From NCBI RefSeq assembly GCF_017591425.1, contig NW_024465885.1:39440501-39504500 (forward strand): DNA of 64,000 nt. Reading direction: 5' to 3'. The DNA comes from Ochotona curzoniae. Taxonomy: Eukaryota; Chordata; Mammalia; Lagomorpha; Ochotonidae. Below, piece by piece: positions 45,656 to 57,573 of the stretch. The notes under the pieces were generated by a model that saw only the letters and a list, made by a program, of their open reading frames with translations, was not told the origin of the DNA and ran no database searches. Made by a program: the position numbers and the translations under genes. Position 1 is the stretch's first letter, and each line of letters begins with the position of its first letter.

Positions 45656-47052
45656 GTATCAACAAGAGGAGACCCAAAAGCATTTGAGTGGGGAGCAAAT
45701 TTTCGAGGCTATTGAAAATTGTGGGAGCTCCCTACAGGATGCAAAAGATATCACCTGCTGTTCTCTTTCTTACCAAGAGCTGCATTTGCCAGGAAATCCA
45801 TAAGCATGGAAAATCTCTGAGGACATCTTCAGTGGACAAATGCGTTTTTCCCCTAAAATCATGATATAGAGAATAGGATTAAAAGCTAAGGACCACTGGC
45901 AGTGGAAAAGAATTCATTAAAAAAATTAGGCTTTATCCAGCTTAAACTCTGGTGAGACTAATGATTTTTGAAAAATAACTGCTAGAACTGCTTTCCATGC
46001 CAAGCTCCAGGGTAAAACCGCAAGTAGGAATTGATGTGTTGTATTTTATAAACTCCAAATGCTGTTTTTCTGCTCTAAATACTTGTGTTAGAAAAGAAAA
46101 TAGAATCTGAAACAGGACACGAGGGAAGCAATCAAAATGGTATGCTTGAACCTCCTCAAACTGCCTGGCCACATTTCTCTCCTTTTCTTCCTTCTGAGGG
46201 GTCAGGCAAGTGGGACTCCTAGCGAGAGGCCATTTACACAGTGGCCCTTCCTAAGCCATGTCTGAAAAGTGTCCAGGAATGGCTAACGCTTTGAAAACAA
46301 ATGTGGCCCTGTTTAGTATTACAGAACTAAAAAAGTATAACCATAAGTATATAACTGCTTGTGGCCTAGTTAAAGCTTTCTGGAAAGTCTTCAACCACTT
46401 GTTAATATTCACGGTTTCTCCTTCTAGTTCTTTTCAGAGAAGCACAGGAATGCACGATGCGTGGGTGGGAAAGCTAGTCTCTTAACATGAACTCAGTTGC
46501 ACAGCTGTTTTAGGGCCCAAATTTCTTCTGTGTTAGTTTCACATGAGCTAGAAATTTCCATCTCTAAAATCTAGAACTTGAATGGGAAGGTTTTGAAGGA
46601 AGCAAGTGACAATACAGAGGCTTTGGGAAAGCTTGTAAACTGAATTTGAAGCTGATGAGACCACAAAGTGTGTAAACCGCTTAGTCCCATAACACTGATT
46701 AGAAAGAGCCTGTAATCGCATAGAGGCTGGGGGAGCCCCAGCTCAGGGAGCAGGTCTCAACTGCCATACAGCAGTACCATGACATTAACCTTCCTAAAGG
46801 ACTGGTGGGTGGACATTAACACACTTCCAATTTACCTACGTTTTCTAAGTAATAAATAACGGGGAAATGAGGCAAAGGTAACACTGCAGATGAGGTTATG
46901 ACTCCCATTGTTATGACCAATATAATCATGATAAGATAATATAGTTAAATGTGTGGGACAAAAAGTCTTATGAGGACTGAACACATGTATCTCCAGATCT
47001 ACCTACAGCTACACCTACTGATGTGTAACAAAATAATCCTAGAACTTGCCAA
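45656..47052. other. Unassigned DNA
   Basis: No gene or named repeat is recognised. Frames at 45942-46172 and 46258-46485 are short and unrecognised. Confidence 0.5.
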
Positions 47053-47365
47053 GGACAGGCATTTGACGTAGTGGTTAGGATGCACGTTAAGATCCCTGTG
47101 TTGCCCATGTAAGAGTCAGAGGTTCAATACCAACCTCAGCTTCTTGCGAAGGCATATCCAGAGTCAGCAGTAATGACTGAAGGATCGGGTCCCTGGCACC
47201 CACATGATACACCTGGACTGAATTCCTGGGATTAACTTTCCTGAATTCCTGGAGGCTACTGTGGATGATTATTTAATGAATTAACGGATGGAGGATCTTC
47301 CTATGTTTCTCTGCTTGTAGATATATGGATAGATGAGAGATAGATAGATAGATAGATAGATAATA
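47053..47365 (+). repeat. C-type SINE, sense, with (GATA)n tail
   Basis: 'ggcatttgacgtagtggtta' (head), 'aggttcaataccaacctcag' (B-box region), 'ggatcgggtccctggcaccc', 'aattaacggatggaggatct' and 'tcctatgtttctctgcttgt'. The tail has turned into a (GATA)n microsatellite at 47341-47362. Confidence 0.68.
47341..47362 (+). repeat. (GATA)n microsatellite
   Basis: Five pure TAGA/GATA units in the SINE tail region. Confidence 0.95.
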
Positions 47366-47384
47366 AGTAGAATAGATATGACAG

Positions 47385-47740
47385 CTAAAACTTGACAGCT
47401 TAGACAACATACATTTATTCCCTCCAAATCTGTGTGGATCAGGGACCTCCGTTCAGAATATCAGGATATTTGTTCAAGATTTCTCTCCAGGCTACAATTA
47501 ACATATGACCAGGGCTGTGGTAATCTAAAGATTCAACTAGGAGAGAATGTGTTTTCATACTTGCTCAAATCAGTCCTCACAGGTTACTGAGGGCACTGAC
47601 TCCTTGTTGACTAGCTGGCTGGAAACATTGAAGCTGCAATGTGGAGCTCTCCATTGCGCCCTTATAGCAGCCACTTCCTGGGGTAGCCAGGGCTCAAAAG
47701 AGGGAAAGTAAGGCACACAAGATGGAAATCACAGTATTTT
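47385..47740 (-). mobile_element. Possible MaLR LTR, antisense
   Basis: 'catacatttattccctccaa', 'ctacaattaacatatgacca', 'gggctgtggtaatctaaaga', 'ttcaactaggagagaatgtg', 'ttgttgactagctggctgga' and 'caatgtggagctctccattg' resemble the antisense MLT1-type pattern ('gggctgcagtcatctgaaggctcgactggggaagga'). Diverged. Confidence 0.55.
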
Positions 47741-48124
47741 TGTTGCGTAATTCCAGAACTAACATACAATCACTTTGACCATTCTATTTTTTAACTGAGT
47801 CACCAGGCCCACACTCAGGAGAAGGGAATTCCACAAGGACTTTGTCAGAGGTGGTTGGCTGTGGCAGAGAGATCAGGCAGTACTGGGGGAACCTTGCTCA
47901 TCCTTCCACAAAAAAAAAAAAATTTTTAATGTTTTTGTTTACCATAATAAGCCTGTCCCAGCAGATGTGTAGAAAACGGAGTGTACTGGATATGCTCTCT
48001 CACGCCCTCCAGTTGGGTTCTTCTTCTGAGCGAGCGAGAGTAATGGACACAGGTTACAAGCATTAAGCTGAAAAGATAGGGAGACTGAGATAAGACCTTT
48101 CCACATGGTCTTTCTTAATGCTCA
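47741..48124. other. Unassigned DNA
   Basis: An A13 run near 47910. No gene or named repeat is recognised. Confidence 0.45.
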
Positions 48125-48290
48125 AAATAGCCTGTTTATAGGCTGATGCTCAACTTTAAAAGGTTTTAGTAAGAAGTTGAAGCTTAGAGATGTTGAGCAA
48201 CCCAAAATCACACAGATACAAGGTGATAGAGCCAGGATCTATAAATATCCAGTTGCTGAAATTGTGCCACATTCTGTGATATAATTATAC
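48125..48290 (-). repeat. MIR element, antisense
   Basis: 'agaagttgaagcttagagat', 'gttgagcaacccaaaatcac', 'acagatacaaggtgatagag' and 'ccaggatct' match the antisense MIR core ('ctgaggcttagagaggttaagtaacttgcccaaggtcacacagc ... gagccgggatt'). Confidence 0.78.
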
Positions 48291-48924
48291 TTTTCTATAT
48301 TCAAAATCTGCTTGGAAGCAACTGTGTGACAGAGAGTTTATATTTGCCAGTGAAGATATCTTCTGTCAGGAATGGAGCTTCATTGTTCCTTCTGTGTCCT
48401 TAAACGTTCTCTACATTCCAAGTTTTATGACTGTGATGAAACAATAGCTGTGCCAGAAAATAAAATACACACCTGGCTGAGGAGTTGAGCCAGTTGCCAG
48501 CTGCCTGCAAAGCTGTAGGCACCTCAGGACTGCACAAGCGTTACTTCCAGCCAAGACACGTGCCAATAGCTTGTAACCCACACAGAGGCAATGATATCCA
48601 AAAAAGTTTTGTCGAAAGTGCTTTTGTTGGACACAGCACTCATAAAAGCATAACAGGTAGAGAAAGCACTGCTTTGAACTTGAGACAAGGTATTTGCTCT
48701 CATCAACTAAGTACCCATTCTCTCCTGCCCATTTTGTTCTTATATGACATAGGGCAACTCAAAGTTATTTACACTTGGCTTCTTGTTGCTCTTGAAGTGC
48801 AGGAGCTATACATAGATATTTCTAACCTTATGTGCTGTAAAGAATTATACTATATGGAGATCTGTGTCTCTTTTAAAATTCTACATCTTTTTTAAGAAAA
48901 TCAAAAGAAGGTATACTCATATCC
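48291..48924. other. Unassigned DNA
   Basis: A 136-residue plus-strand frame at 48485-48895 shows no recognisable domain and no supporting signals. I regard it as chance. Confidence 0.5.
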
Positions 48925-49065
48925 AGTGTCATTTATTCAGAGATATGTTAGTATCTATTGAGTGTCTTATTCTGTGGCGTGTGCTGAAGGTCAGAGATGA
49001 ATAAAACAGGATTTGTGTGATAGGAGCACAGGATCTAGTGTGAAGGACAAGAAGTTGGACTTTGA
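48925..49065 (-). repeat. L2-type LINE 3' fragment, antisense
   Basis: 'catttattcagagatatgtt', 'agtatctattgagtgtctta', 'ttctgtggcgtgtgctgaag', 'gtcagagatgaataaaacag' and 'tgataggagcacaggatct' follow the antisense of the L2 3' region ('attcaacaaatatttattgagcacctactatgtgc ... gatgaacaaaac'). Confidence 0.65.
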
Positions 49066-49083
49066 AGGATAAACGAAGTACTA

Positions 49084-49365
49084 CAGCATCTCATGTATGC
49101 ACTGGTTTGAATCCAAGTAACTCAGCTTCCAATCCAGCTTCCTGTTCATGTGCCTAGGAACGTAGCAGAGGACGGTCCAACTGCTTGGATCCCTGAACCC
49201 AAGGTGGGTACCCAGAAGAAGTTTCTGGCTCCCAACTTCAGTCTAGTCCAGACCCAGCTGTTGAGGCCATTTGGAGAGTGAACCAGCAGAGAGAAAACTC
49301 TCTCTCTCTCTCTCTCTCTCTCAAATCTGCCTTTCAAATGAATAAAAATAAGTACTTTAAATAAG
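49084..49365 (+). repeat. C-type SINE, sense, with (TC)n
   Basis: 'tcagcttccaatccagcttc', 'ggaacgtagcagaggacggt', 'gtacccagaagaagtttctg', 'ctgttgaggccatttggaga', 'gtgaaccagcagagag', a (TC)n tract at about 49299-49322 and 'tgcctttcaaatgaataaaa'. The head is truncated. Minus-strand frame 49146-49379 is SINE translation. Confidence 0.77.
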
Positions 49366-49729
49366 GTCCATTCTGTCATTACTGAAAGCTACATTGCGCC
49401 TCTAAACATCAAGCACAGACACTAAAACTGTGGGATCCACTCAGAAAGTCAGACAATATATCAAGAGAACAAAGCAAATCACCCAGAACATAATGACTCA
49501 AACTGCAGACAGAACAAGCTGGATGGTTCTACTCTGGTCTGAATTCCCTCTGGCAACTGTAGGTTGATAGGTTGGCTCTGCTTCCAGAAGTTGTCTAGCT
49601 GTCAGCAGGGGAGCCTCAGCCCTACTCCATGTGGTCCCTCACCTCCCACCATGATAGTCTGGGCATGGCTTCATGTCCACGGCAAATGACTGAGACAGAA
49701 GTACACAAGGTCTTTAGAGGCTGTGCTAG

Positions 49730-50240
49730 GTCTCTGTTGCCACACAGTGACTATCATAAATCTAACAGCTGCCACAACATTATTTATTAGCTCAGAATCG
49801 TATCCAGCTCCATGTGACTGGGTGTCACGGGGGAAGAAATTAAGATATCAGTTGTCATCGGCAGGCTGTGCAGGGGAATAAAATCTACTTTCAATCTCTT
49901 GTTGGCCAAACTTAGTTCCTTGTGGTTGCAGGACTGAGGTCCCCATATCTTCTGTCAGCCAGAAGTCACTCTTTCCTCACTCAACCCTGCCCACATCCCT
50001 TACCACAAGCCTTGCTGGTCTCCAAGACAGCCAGGCTATGCCAGCTCCTTCACATGTTCTTATGCCTCTGCCTTCTAGACCCAGATTTAGAGGGCCCAAG
50101 GGGTTAGATCAGAGCCACCCAATATCCTCCCTTCTTAAGATCAACATGCTATCTATACAATAGCTCATTTGCCGTATAAGGTAACGGAACCATTAGAATG
50201 GCAGTGCATCAGATTCCAAGGCACTGAAGGATATCAAGGA
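49730..50240 (-). mobile_element. MaLR-type LTR, antisense
   Basis: 'aggtctctgttgccacacag', 'ttatttattagctcagaatc', 'ttccttgtggttgcaggact', 'gaggtccccatatcttctgt', 'cagccagaagtcactctttc' and, near the right end, 'atttgccgtataaggtaacg' follow the antisense order of MLT1-like LTRs ('ttgtggttgtaggactgaggtccc ... ttttgccatgtaaggtaaca'). Boundaries approximate. Confidence 0.62.
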
Positions 50241-53214
50241 TAGCCGTCAGAGGACTCTGCCTCCTGCACCTGCCTTGATTCTCCTCTCTGTTAACCTGTC
50301 TTCCTCTGTCTTCCTCATTGACAGTGCAGCTCTGCCCACATCTGATCAGTGGGGAAACGGACTCTACCTGTGGATGGCAAGGACCGTGAGATCACACTGT
50401 GAGGCACCTGACACAGGAAGGGAAGAAGACTGAGAGGTTATCTTGCAATCTGCCACAGACCAGGCCCATGGCTCTAGCTCACAATCTGAGGAGCTGCACA
50501 TCTAAGGATAGGCAATAAAATAAGGAGAAGAGTCTAATATCCCTAGAGGTAAACAAAGCCACCTTGAATTGCAAGCTGCTTCACTTAACCAAGCTGGGCT
50601 GCCTGCACCCTCTTTTCTCATCAGTGCAATGAAACACAGGTGGAGCTGTACATACCTGGCTACAACCAGCAATGTGTCCTCACCCTTTCTAAACCAGAAG
50701 GCTGATCTGTCACAGTCTTCCCAGGTACCCTACCTGCCTCTTGTTCCCAAAGAGAAAGATGAGACAGGCAGATGCAAAGGAAATAAAAGCCACAACAAGT
50801 CCAGATGAGAACTTCAAAACTGACAACTGAGTTTCCTTTCACTTACTGATACTCCAAGATCTAGGGAGGGTCCAGAGTTCCATCTTTCTGATAAGTCCAA
50901 ATAGTTTCCATTGATAAAATTGAGGTTTTATTTTAAAAAATTTTAATAAACTCAGACAAAAGAAACAAAAATCTTAATTGATGCAAAAGAGTTAGGGTAG
51001 GCAAAAAAAAAAAAAAATCCATTGACAGGAGACTTTTATCTGCTTATTACATGATTAAATTTTGAGTCTTTATGCCAGAGAAAACAGGCTTCAAAACAGC
51101 CTCCTTGGTTCTCTTTATTTCTTTCCATTTTTTTTTTTATTTGAGTGTTGAAATCGTGGCCTACTTGTGTTTAAATGATTTTTCAGAGCTCAATTATTTC
51201 ATAGAATGTTAGAAGAGAACTAAAAATGGGTTGCTGTATGATGTCTGGGTCCGCTGGGAAATGCGTACCACGGTTCAGAAACAAAGCACGTAGAAATCAC
51301 ACATTTCCTTTCAAGATTCCCCACAACTGTCGAGAGCCAGACTTCTCTCTGCAGGCATCACTCCGCTGTTCTGGAACCTCAGCTAAAGGGGCTACGCTTA
51401 CTAAGCTCTGCACAATTTCACAGGCCAGATCTGCCAGGGCTCACACAACTTTCCACTGCTAATGGGAGTCCTGCCAGCACCAGGCACCCAGAATCCAAGA
51501 AGGGTGAAGCAGATGACGCACAGAGCAAAGATTCATTTGCAGAGAGAAACACAGTGAGGCCTGGGTCAAGAGTAAACACTGAAGAATCAGTTGCACTCTT
51601 TTCACATATCTGATCAAAGTGTTCTCGGAGGGTCTGGGGACTGGTCCTCAGCCTCTTCCTATGACATTCAGATCACTGCTGTGTGGAGAGCTCAGAAGAA
51701 AAATGACTCGCCAGCAACTGAGGGTCCCTTTTTATGTATTAATACTTTTGTCACCTTCTTTTTGTGTTATGATTTTGAAGTAGCACTGGACATGCTCAAC
51801 TTTCTTTTTCAAAAAAAAAAACTATTAGCTGAGCTGGTGGCCTATATTATTTCCATATTTAAGCTATAATCCAGTGTTCCTAACACTCCGCATTTTTTTC
51901 CACTTATGCTCATTGCCAGATCTCCAAAAAGACAGCTGAAGTCTATTAAATGTGTTGATCTCTACTATTTGGAGTAGGTGTTGGCAATCTTGTCAGGGGG
52001 TGTGACATCGCTGATGTATTTTTCCAACAGTGTAAGGATAAGAAGACACAATGGGAGAGAAGCAGGGAACAGGGTGGATGCCTGCTTGTCTCCTCCCTGG
52101 CTTCTCTCTGTTCCCCCATCTGTCAGAACAGAGTCACTTTGAAGGGCTGATACCAGCAGGGATAGTTCATTCAGTCTGTTCTTGATGTTTGGTATCCTTT
52201 TCAGATACTTTCTGCAACACAAGGAACTGGCCTTGCATGTCACTCTTGGGACTATGTATCCAATGCACCGCCCAACTTTCCTGGACTCTAAACAGAAGGG
52301 TCTAGGTCCTGGGAAATCAGGCGCAGGGGATAGCCCTGGTCCTCTAGAGTTGTGCATGGGTAATTGAGGAGGCACCTGTGTTTTACAGGGGTCACAACAG
52401 GCAGCATTTGAGTGGCTGACTCACTAGTAACTCTATCGCACTTTGCTTTTGTTGTTCTTCCGGTCATTCTTATGGCCATTTTGAGATCATCAGCAACATT
52501 CTGAAACATATCTACGCCAGGTTACAAGTCGCAGCAAATCCTATATATTAATGTCCCCTTTTTTCTCAATCCTCCTATACCCTTCAACGCCAAACAAAAT
52601 TAAAAAAAAAATCACAGGTACTGTAAACAAAATTAGCGAGTGCGACCTAAGTAGGTTGACACTCCTATTTCTCTTTCTTACTCCATCGATGCCCTAGAAA
52701 GCACGCTCCCTCCTAAATTCCTCTTGCAACACCATAGCACATTCTTGTGCAACATGACCAAAGAAAACGGGTCTTTTCACTTTGTTTTCCTTCTAAGACT
52801 ATAGAATTGTCCCCTCGGTTATTACACTGAAAACTAGCAAGGTTATTTCAAGCACAACTGATTACAGCTAACCTGAGTTAGTATACTTTTGTTTGAACAA
52901 GAACTAAAAATAAACTGCTTAAGGATAAAAATAGAATTACTTGGAAGAGAGTCGAACAAAATATTACTAAGATATGAATCAAATGCAAACTGTCTTCTCC
53001 ACAGTATTCTTCTTTAAGGTTTCATCAGTTGGCAGAAAACTAAATCTCCAAAGTTAAAAACAAAGCTGTCAGCATCAATTACCAACCAGTTAGCCCTGCA
53101 GTAAGGTGTCAATTGAAAAGAACGTTCCATGATGACAGAGTTTTTCTATATCTGAGTAGTTCCAAGCAGTAGCCAACATCACACAGGTGGAAATTCAGTT
53201 GTAAACCAAAATTC
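50241..53214. other. Unassigned DNA, largest repeat-poor block
   Basis: Almost 3 kb without a gene or repeat I can name. The 136-residue minus-strand frame at 51965-52375 contains a serine/proline-rich N-terminal part and a leucine-rich end, but no family signature. The 78-residue frame at 51226-51462 is likewise unrecognised. AT-rich runs occur near 50930-51010 (A14 at 51005), 51130 and 52600. Confidence 0.5.
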
Positions 53215-53450
53215 AATAAAGCCAACAATTTGAAAGAGAGAGAGCCAACATTTGCTCCTCCAAACCCACAATGGTCCCTTGCTGTGGCTAACCTCAGGGA
53301 CAAAATACTGCTAGTTATACACCAGGAACTCCAGCCCATGGGCCAGCCCCACTGCTGTGGCAGGCAGCTGAAGTCAGGGACAGAACCAGATAAGCAAACC
53401 CTCACACAGAATGTGGGCATCTTAACTGCTGGACAAATGCCCACCTCAAC
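53215..53450 (-). repeat. Old C-type SINE, antisense
   Basis: 'caccaggaactccagcccat', 'gggccagccccactgctgtg', 'cagctgaagtcagggacaga', 'accagataagcaaaccctca', 'cacagaatgtgggcatctta' and 'actgctggacaaatgcccac' follow the antisense SINE layout. The left part is diverged. The 111-residue minus-strand frame at 53109-53444 lies mostly in it. Confidence 0.6.
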
Positions 53451-54827
53451 TTAGTCTCTCAGTCCCAGGAGCCACTTTTCAGAAGCTCAGTAGGCACCAG
53501 TGGTTAGTAGCTAACATATTGTTCAGCAAGCTTCTAGGACCTAAGAAAGTGGGTACACATTAAAAATGATTTCCAAATGGCCTTTATGAAGCATAAGATG
53601 AAAACTGCATTTTGCATCATCTGGAGGATGGGTTCCTCTCTTCAGGTTTCAGGCATTGATTGAAACAAGTGACCTGTGTTTTTCCCCAAAACACCTTGAA
53701 CAAAGTTCTGATATCCGTGTCACACAGCCTGTCTCTGCAAGGCACATTTCCCAGGTCTCCGGTGCCTGTTCTGCATGTGGAACCACCTTTCTGCTGCGTT
53801 GAGTGTATTTATAATGCAAAGTCCCATTGCCTGGAACCAATGTAGCATAAGCAATCAAATTTTCAAATGGGAAGCAAGATGAAACAATGGAAAGTCATTT
53901 ATCATACAGGCAAGCCTTTGGGTTGGCTTCACTTCCCCTCTTAGGGCTGACACAAAGGTTACACTGAGTTCTTTCCACTTTTCAGCCAAGTATCCCAGTT
54001 CACACATGGGTGATAAAAATATAACTCATCAATGAACCAAAACATGATCTAGCTTGAAGAGATGTTGATCAAAGAGAAGAGACCCTTAAGCAGCTGTCCC
54101 ACTGAAGTGTTATCATCTCCTCAATGTTCTTTGAAGCTTAAAATTCAAGTGAGGCCCAAGCCTATCAGACCCGTAGCCTCATGAGCAGCTCAGCAAAGTG
54201 AAGCCCTCGAGATTAAGCACTTTATTTTGCAGTCTGCTCCTGTCCGGAGAGATAGGAAAAGGGGCAGCAGGTCCATTCCCAAAAAGGAAACCCTGTTAAG
54301 AGGCAAACCAGGTCCTCAGAGGGGCCCTGGTGGGGCCCTCATTTCCACAGGTGGATTTACTTACTCGTCGTTATTGCCCACACTTGAACTACGTCCAGTC
54401 TGAGACATTGGCAAATGGCCTTGAGTAAATCGCACTTACGGTTAGCTACCCTGGGACCTATGGATAGATAAATATTTATAACACTCCCCTTATGAGAATC
54501 AGTTCATGCATTTTTTTAGATCATAAATGTTTCTGTCCTTTGCCTGGGATGTGATCGCTAACAGAATTCATTTCCTATGTTGATTTGCTTGTTCAGCCCA
54601 CGTGCTTCAGTTCCAGGACACCTGAGGCACATTTGTTCTGTGATGTCATACTTACTGGAAAAGCTAGAACCCAAGCGCAATCCTAAGCCTAAACCCTTGC
54701 TCCTGGTACTGCAGTCACATCTGCTGGCCCTGTGGGAAAACTAAAAATAAGAAAATGCCAACAATCAACATTGTGATCCACTTCATATCTCATCCAACCT
54801 AGCACAGCATTCTGCATCCACAGTTGG
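53451..54827. other. Unassigned DNA
   Basis: No gene or named repeat is recognised. The stretch 54160-54480 is somewhat GC-rich and unique-looking. Confidence 0.5.
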
Positions 54828-54867
54828 CACACACACACACGCACACACGCGCGCGCACACACACACA
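54828..54867 (+). repeat. (CA)n/(CG)n alternating purine-pyrimidine tract
   Basis: A 40-base tract of CA units interrupted by a core of alternating CG. Strict purine-pyrimidine alternation with a CG core is the pattern that most readily adopts Z-DNA. Confidence 0.97.
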
Positions 54868-54994
54868 GGGCAGCAGCATTTAGTTGAAAAGGTAAGGGAG
54901 GGCAAACATGTCTTTGGAGAGATTCAAATCGAATTCAGAGTTTTCTCAGCAGCAAAGCACAAGTTTGGCTTTGGAACAAATGAATCAAACCACA

Positions 54995-55175
54995 GCCAAC
55001 AGCCAGATGTGTCTGCTTTTGCAAATAAAGTTTTATTGGAACACAGCCCTGTCCGTGTGTGTTTTGCCTGTGGTTGCCTTCAAGCTACAGTGCAGAACTG
55101 AGTCTCTGACAAGGAAAGTCCATCAGGTGCAGAGTGCACCTGCTCAGAAGGAACTTGCTGACCCTGTAGTAAAGC
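54995..55175. mobile_element. hAT-type non-autonomous DNA transposon fragment
   Basis: 'gtctgcttttgcaaataaag' followed by 'ttttattggaacacagccct' is a hallmark of a widespread mammalian hAT-Charlie non-autonomous element. 'ttttgcctgtggttgccttc', 'aagctacagtgcagaactga' and a final 'cttgctgaccctg' continue in the known order ('ctatggctgctttcgcgctacaacggcagagttga ... gtttgccgacccctg'). I do not assign a subfamily. The 144-residue plus-strand frame at 54908-55342 runs through it and is not a gene. Confidence 0.72.
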
Positions 55176-55884
55176 TTTACATTTTCCTAAAACACATGCC
55201 ACTGATCCTTTTCAAGGGATGCTTTAGACTTTTTCTGTTCCTTAAAGACGAGGATTTATGCCTCAATATCAAAGGGCGGCTGTCTCATCACTTTGCTGTC
55301 ATAGCTCCTGAGGGCAATCACTTCTTTGTTAACATTTGGTAAATTTGTATTTAGGGACTTGAGACAGTTGGGAACAGTTCGGAGGTTCTGTTTCAAACCG
55401 TGTTGCTGGTGGCCACACCACGCCTCAGGCTTGTCAAAGAGGGGTCGCCTACTGGCGCTCTGTCCCCACACGACCATAGAGTTGAAAAAAACAGGTATAA
55501 TTACTTTTCCAAATTTTCACCATAAATAATCGTTTTTTAAAGGTTCCAGTAATCTACCCACCAGAAAAAAAAAAGTGAAATGGGATAATGACATGCGGCT
55601 TTTGCTCTAAAAAAAAGTCATGTGCAAATCCATACTGCCCTCTGCCGGGGCCCCTGTTCTCACCCAAGTGCAGGACCTGAGTCAGCTGTACAGACACAAG
55701 GCCTTTCTACTGAGCAAGAGTGGTTTTGCTAGAAAATTGTGCCAGCTGCAGACCAAAGTCTTCTCCATGGTGTAATGTTCCTTTTTCCTCAGCCCCGTGA
55801 TACCACTGTTAAGTCTTCCCTTTCCCAATAATTTTTTTTATAAAGGTATCTATAATGACACTCAATGTTAAAATATAAAATGGG
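55176..55884. other. Unassigned DNA with a CTCF-like motif
   Basis: No gene or named repeat is recognised. A CTCF-like core lies at 55635-55648. Short overlapping frames at 55256-55529 on both strands are unrecognised. Confidence 0.5.
55635..55648 (-). promoter_or_regulatory. CTCF-like core motif
   Basis: The minus strand reads CCGGCAGAGGGCAG. It fits every position of the core consensus CC(A/G)(C/G)(C/T)AG(A/G)(G/T)GGC(A/G)(G/C) as I know it. It lies outside recognised repeats. Occupancy depends on the flanking sequence and chromatin, which cannot be seen here. Confidence 0.5.
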
Positions 55885-56280
55885 ACGGGAGGTGAGGAAG
55901 ACATTGTGACACGGAATGGAAAACCACTGCCTCTGATGCTGGTATCCCATGTAAGTGCCGGTTCAAGTCCCAGCTGCTCCACTTCCAATCAGGACATCTC
56001 TGCTAATGGTCCAGGAAAAGCAACAGAGGATGACGGCCCACGGCCTTGGGACCCTGCCACCCGTGTGGGAGACCTGGATGAAGCTCCTGACCCCTGCGGC
56101 TGGCCTGACCCAACCCCAGTCATTGTGACCATTTAAGGAATGAATCAATGAGTGGATGCGCTCTGTCTCTCTAGTTCTCTCTCTCTCTTTCCTTCCCGCC
56201 CTCCCTACCTTCTACCTTTCTGTGTCTGCTTTTACCTCTGTAATTTTTCAAATAAATAAATGAATTCTTTCTGAAAACAT
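55885..56280 (+). repeat. C-type SINE, sense, long CT tract
   Basis: 'tggtatcccatgtaagtgcc', 'ggttcaagtcccagctgctc' (B box), 'cacttccaatcaggacatct', 'ggtccaggaaaagcaacaga', 'cggccttgggaccctgccac', 'ccgtgtgggagacctggatg', then a CT-rich block at 56160-56225 and an 'aaataaataaatgaattctt' tail. The head start is diverged. Confidence 0.83.
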
Positions 56281-56989
56281 GAAAAGATGAAATGAATCCA
56301 TGTGCCCTACCTGTCCAAAGTGCGGTGGGACTGCAGAAAGGGGAGCCAGGAGAAGAAAGACGAGACCGGAAGACGGGGAGAGTTAGAGGACCCCAGCCAT
56401 TAAGGCTGCTCTTTACTGCTGCAAGTCACCTGCTTGTCTTAGGGAACAAAACATGAACCAGCGCCACTTGTGCCTCCCATGCCTTTCTCAGACGTGTGGT
56501 CACTTGAAACTGTGTCGCTGTGACTACTGCTGGCTCTGCTCATCTCATCAGTGACAGCCCAGCGAAACTGTCCCCAGACTTGCTGCAGGGACTCAGCCCT
56601 AGCTGAGTGACGATGGAAAAAGCTGGTCTGATCTGCTGCAAAGGTGTCCTTGGTCAACTGCCGGACCCTTTTGCGTCCAGCACCTGCAGAAGGACACAGC
56701 CCAGCAGGCAGGTCGCTCCCTGGTGTCCCACAGCACGGCAGCTGCAGCCACACCTCGGAAGTAGATCCGGGCACTTCTCTCCAAATTAATTTCTTCTTAA
56801 TCCACAGGACCACAGGTTACATTTATTCTAATCCCTGCCCTGTGTGAAGTGCCTGATTCACAATCACTCAAGTGCCTGATTCGTATTGCTCAATCACATT
56901 TCAAGCTCTTCAAGCACAAGAATGCAAACTACACAGTGCAAGTTTAGACAAAAATGGATACAAGCTACGTAAACTATACAAAACTATGC
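56281..56989. other. Unassigned DNA, GC-rich
   Basis: A GC-rich stretch with overlapping frames on both strands, the longest being 124 residues on the minus strand at 56439-56813. No domain is recognised. CpGs are present but too sparse for an island. Confidence 0.5.
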
Positions 56990-57005
56990 TTTTAAAAACA
57001 GGTTG

Positions 57006-57573
57006 CCAACATGGAAAGGGTAACTCCAACAGTCCAATCTATGCTGGTTTTTTGATGTTTTTACTTCAGTTTGGTTGCTTCCAAATAATCTCTATTCTCT
57101 AGTAGAATTCATCATGTGCTTATGAAGTATATGATGGCACCATTTTTCCCGGGAGACTTCTGTGTTTCCTTTTTGTCATGCATGTGTTGGCTATTCAGTG
57201 GTGTTACTTTTTTTCAGGGTGATATACTTTGTTGTCGATGTTGTTGGTGTTGTTGTTGATGTGGTTGTTATGAATTGATGTCAATCTGAAACAGTAATAT
57301 TATTTCAACCCCAAACAACCTGTATCTCATGCAATAAGATATTGTGAAGTAATCAAGGAATCAATAATCGATATGAGTAGACTGCTTCTGATCTACATCA
57401 AAGAATTGTAAAATTGTAAGGCTCTAAACAAGATGGAAGAATCCACCATGGGGGGGAGCGGGTTTTGGGGAGGGGAGGGGGGAATCCCAGTGCCTGTAAA
57501 ACCGTGTCTCATGATGCAATGTAATAAAATAATAATAATAATAATAATAAATAAATAAATAAAAACAGGTTGT
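57006..57573 (+). mobile_element. 5'-truncated LINE-1 3' end with target-site duplication
   Basis: The 3' terminus, from 'ggaagaatccaccatggggg' through a G-rich tract, 'ggaatcccagtgcctgtaaa' and 'atgatgcaatgtaataaaat' to an (AAT)n/(AAAT)n tail, is the sense form of the L1 3' end seen antisense at 5222. The 16-base repeat 'ttttaaaaacaggttg' flanks the block at 56990-57005 and 57574-57589. The cut site TTTT/AAAA is typical of L1 endonuclease. The 57006-57300 part is assigned to the L1 because it lies inside the duplication. A TTG-rich run lies at about 57231-57272. Confidence 0.78.
57527..57560 (+). repeat. (AAT)n/(AAAT)n L1 tail
   Basis: The poly(A) tail of the L1 has become a regular AAT then AAAT microsatellite. 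Confidence 0.95.

Noticed and set aside
47341..47362. Regularly spaced repeats considered as a CRISPR-like array
   Set aside because: A simple GATA microsatellite without spacers. All other tandem arrays here are likewise microsatellites or diverged minisatellites in a mammalian genome.
51965..52375. 136-residue minus-strand open frame, considered as a possible pseudogene or exon
   Set aside because: No family recognised, no flanking splice signals in register and no sign of a processed copy. Kept only as unassigned DNA.
54908..55342. 144-residue plus-strand open frame
   Set aside because: It runs through the hAT-type transposon fragment, so it is repeat-derived.
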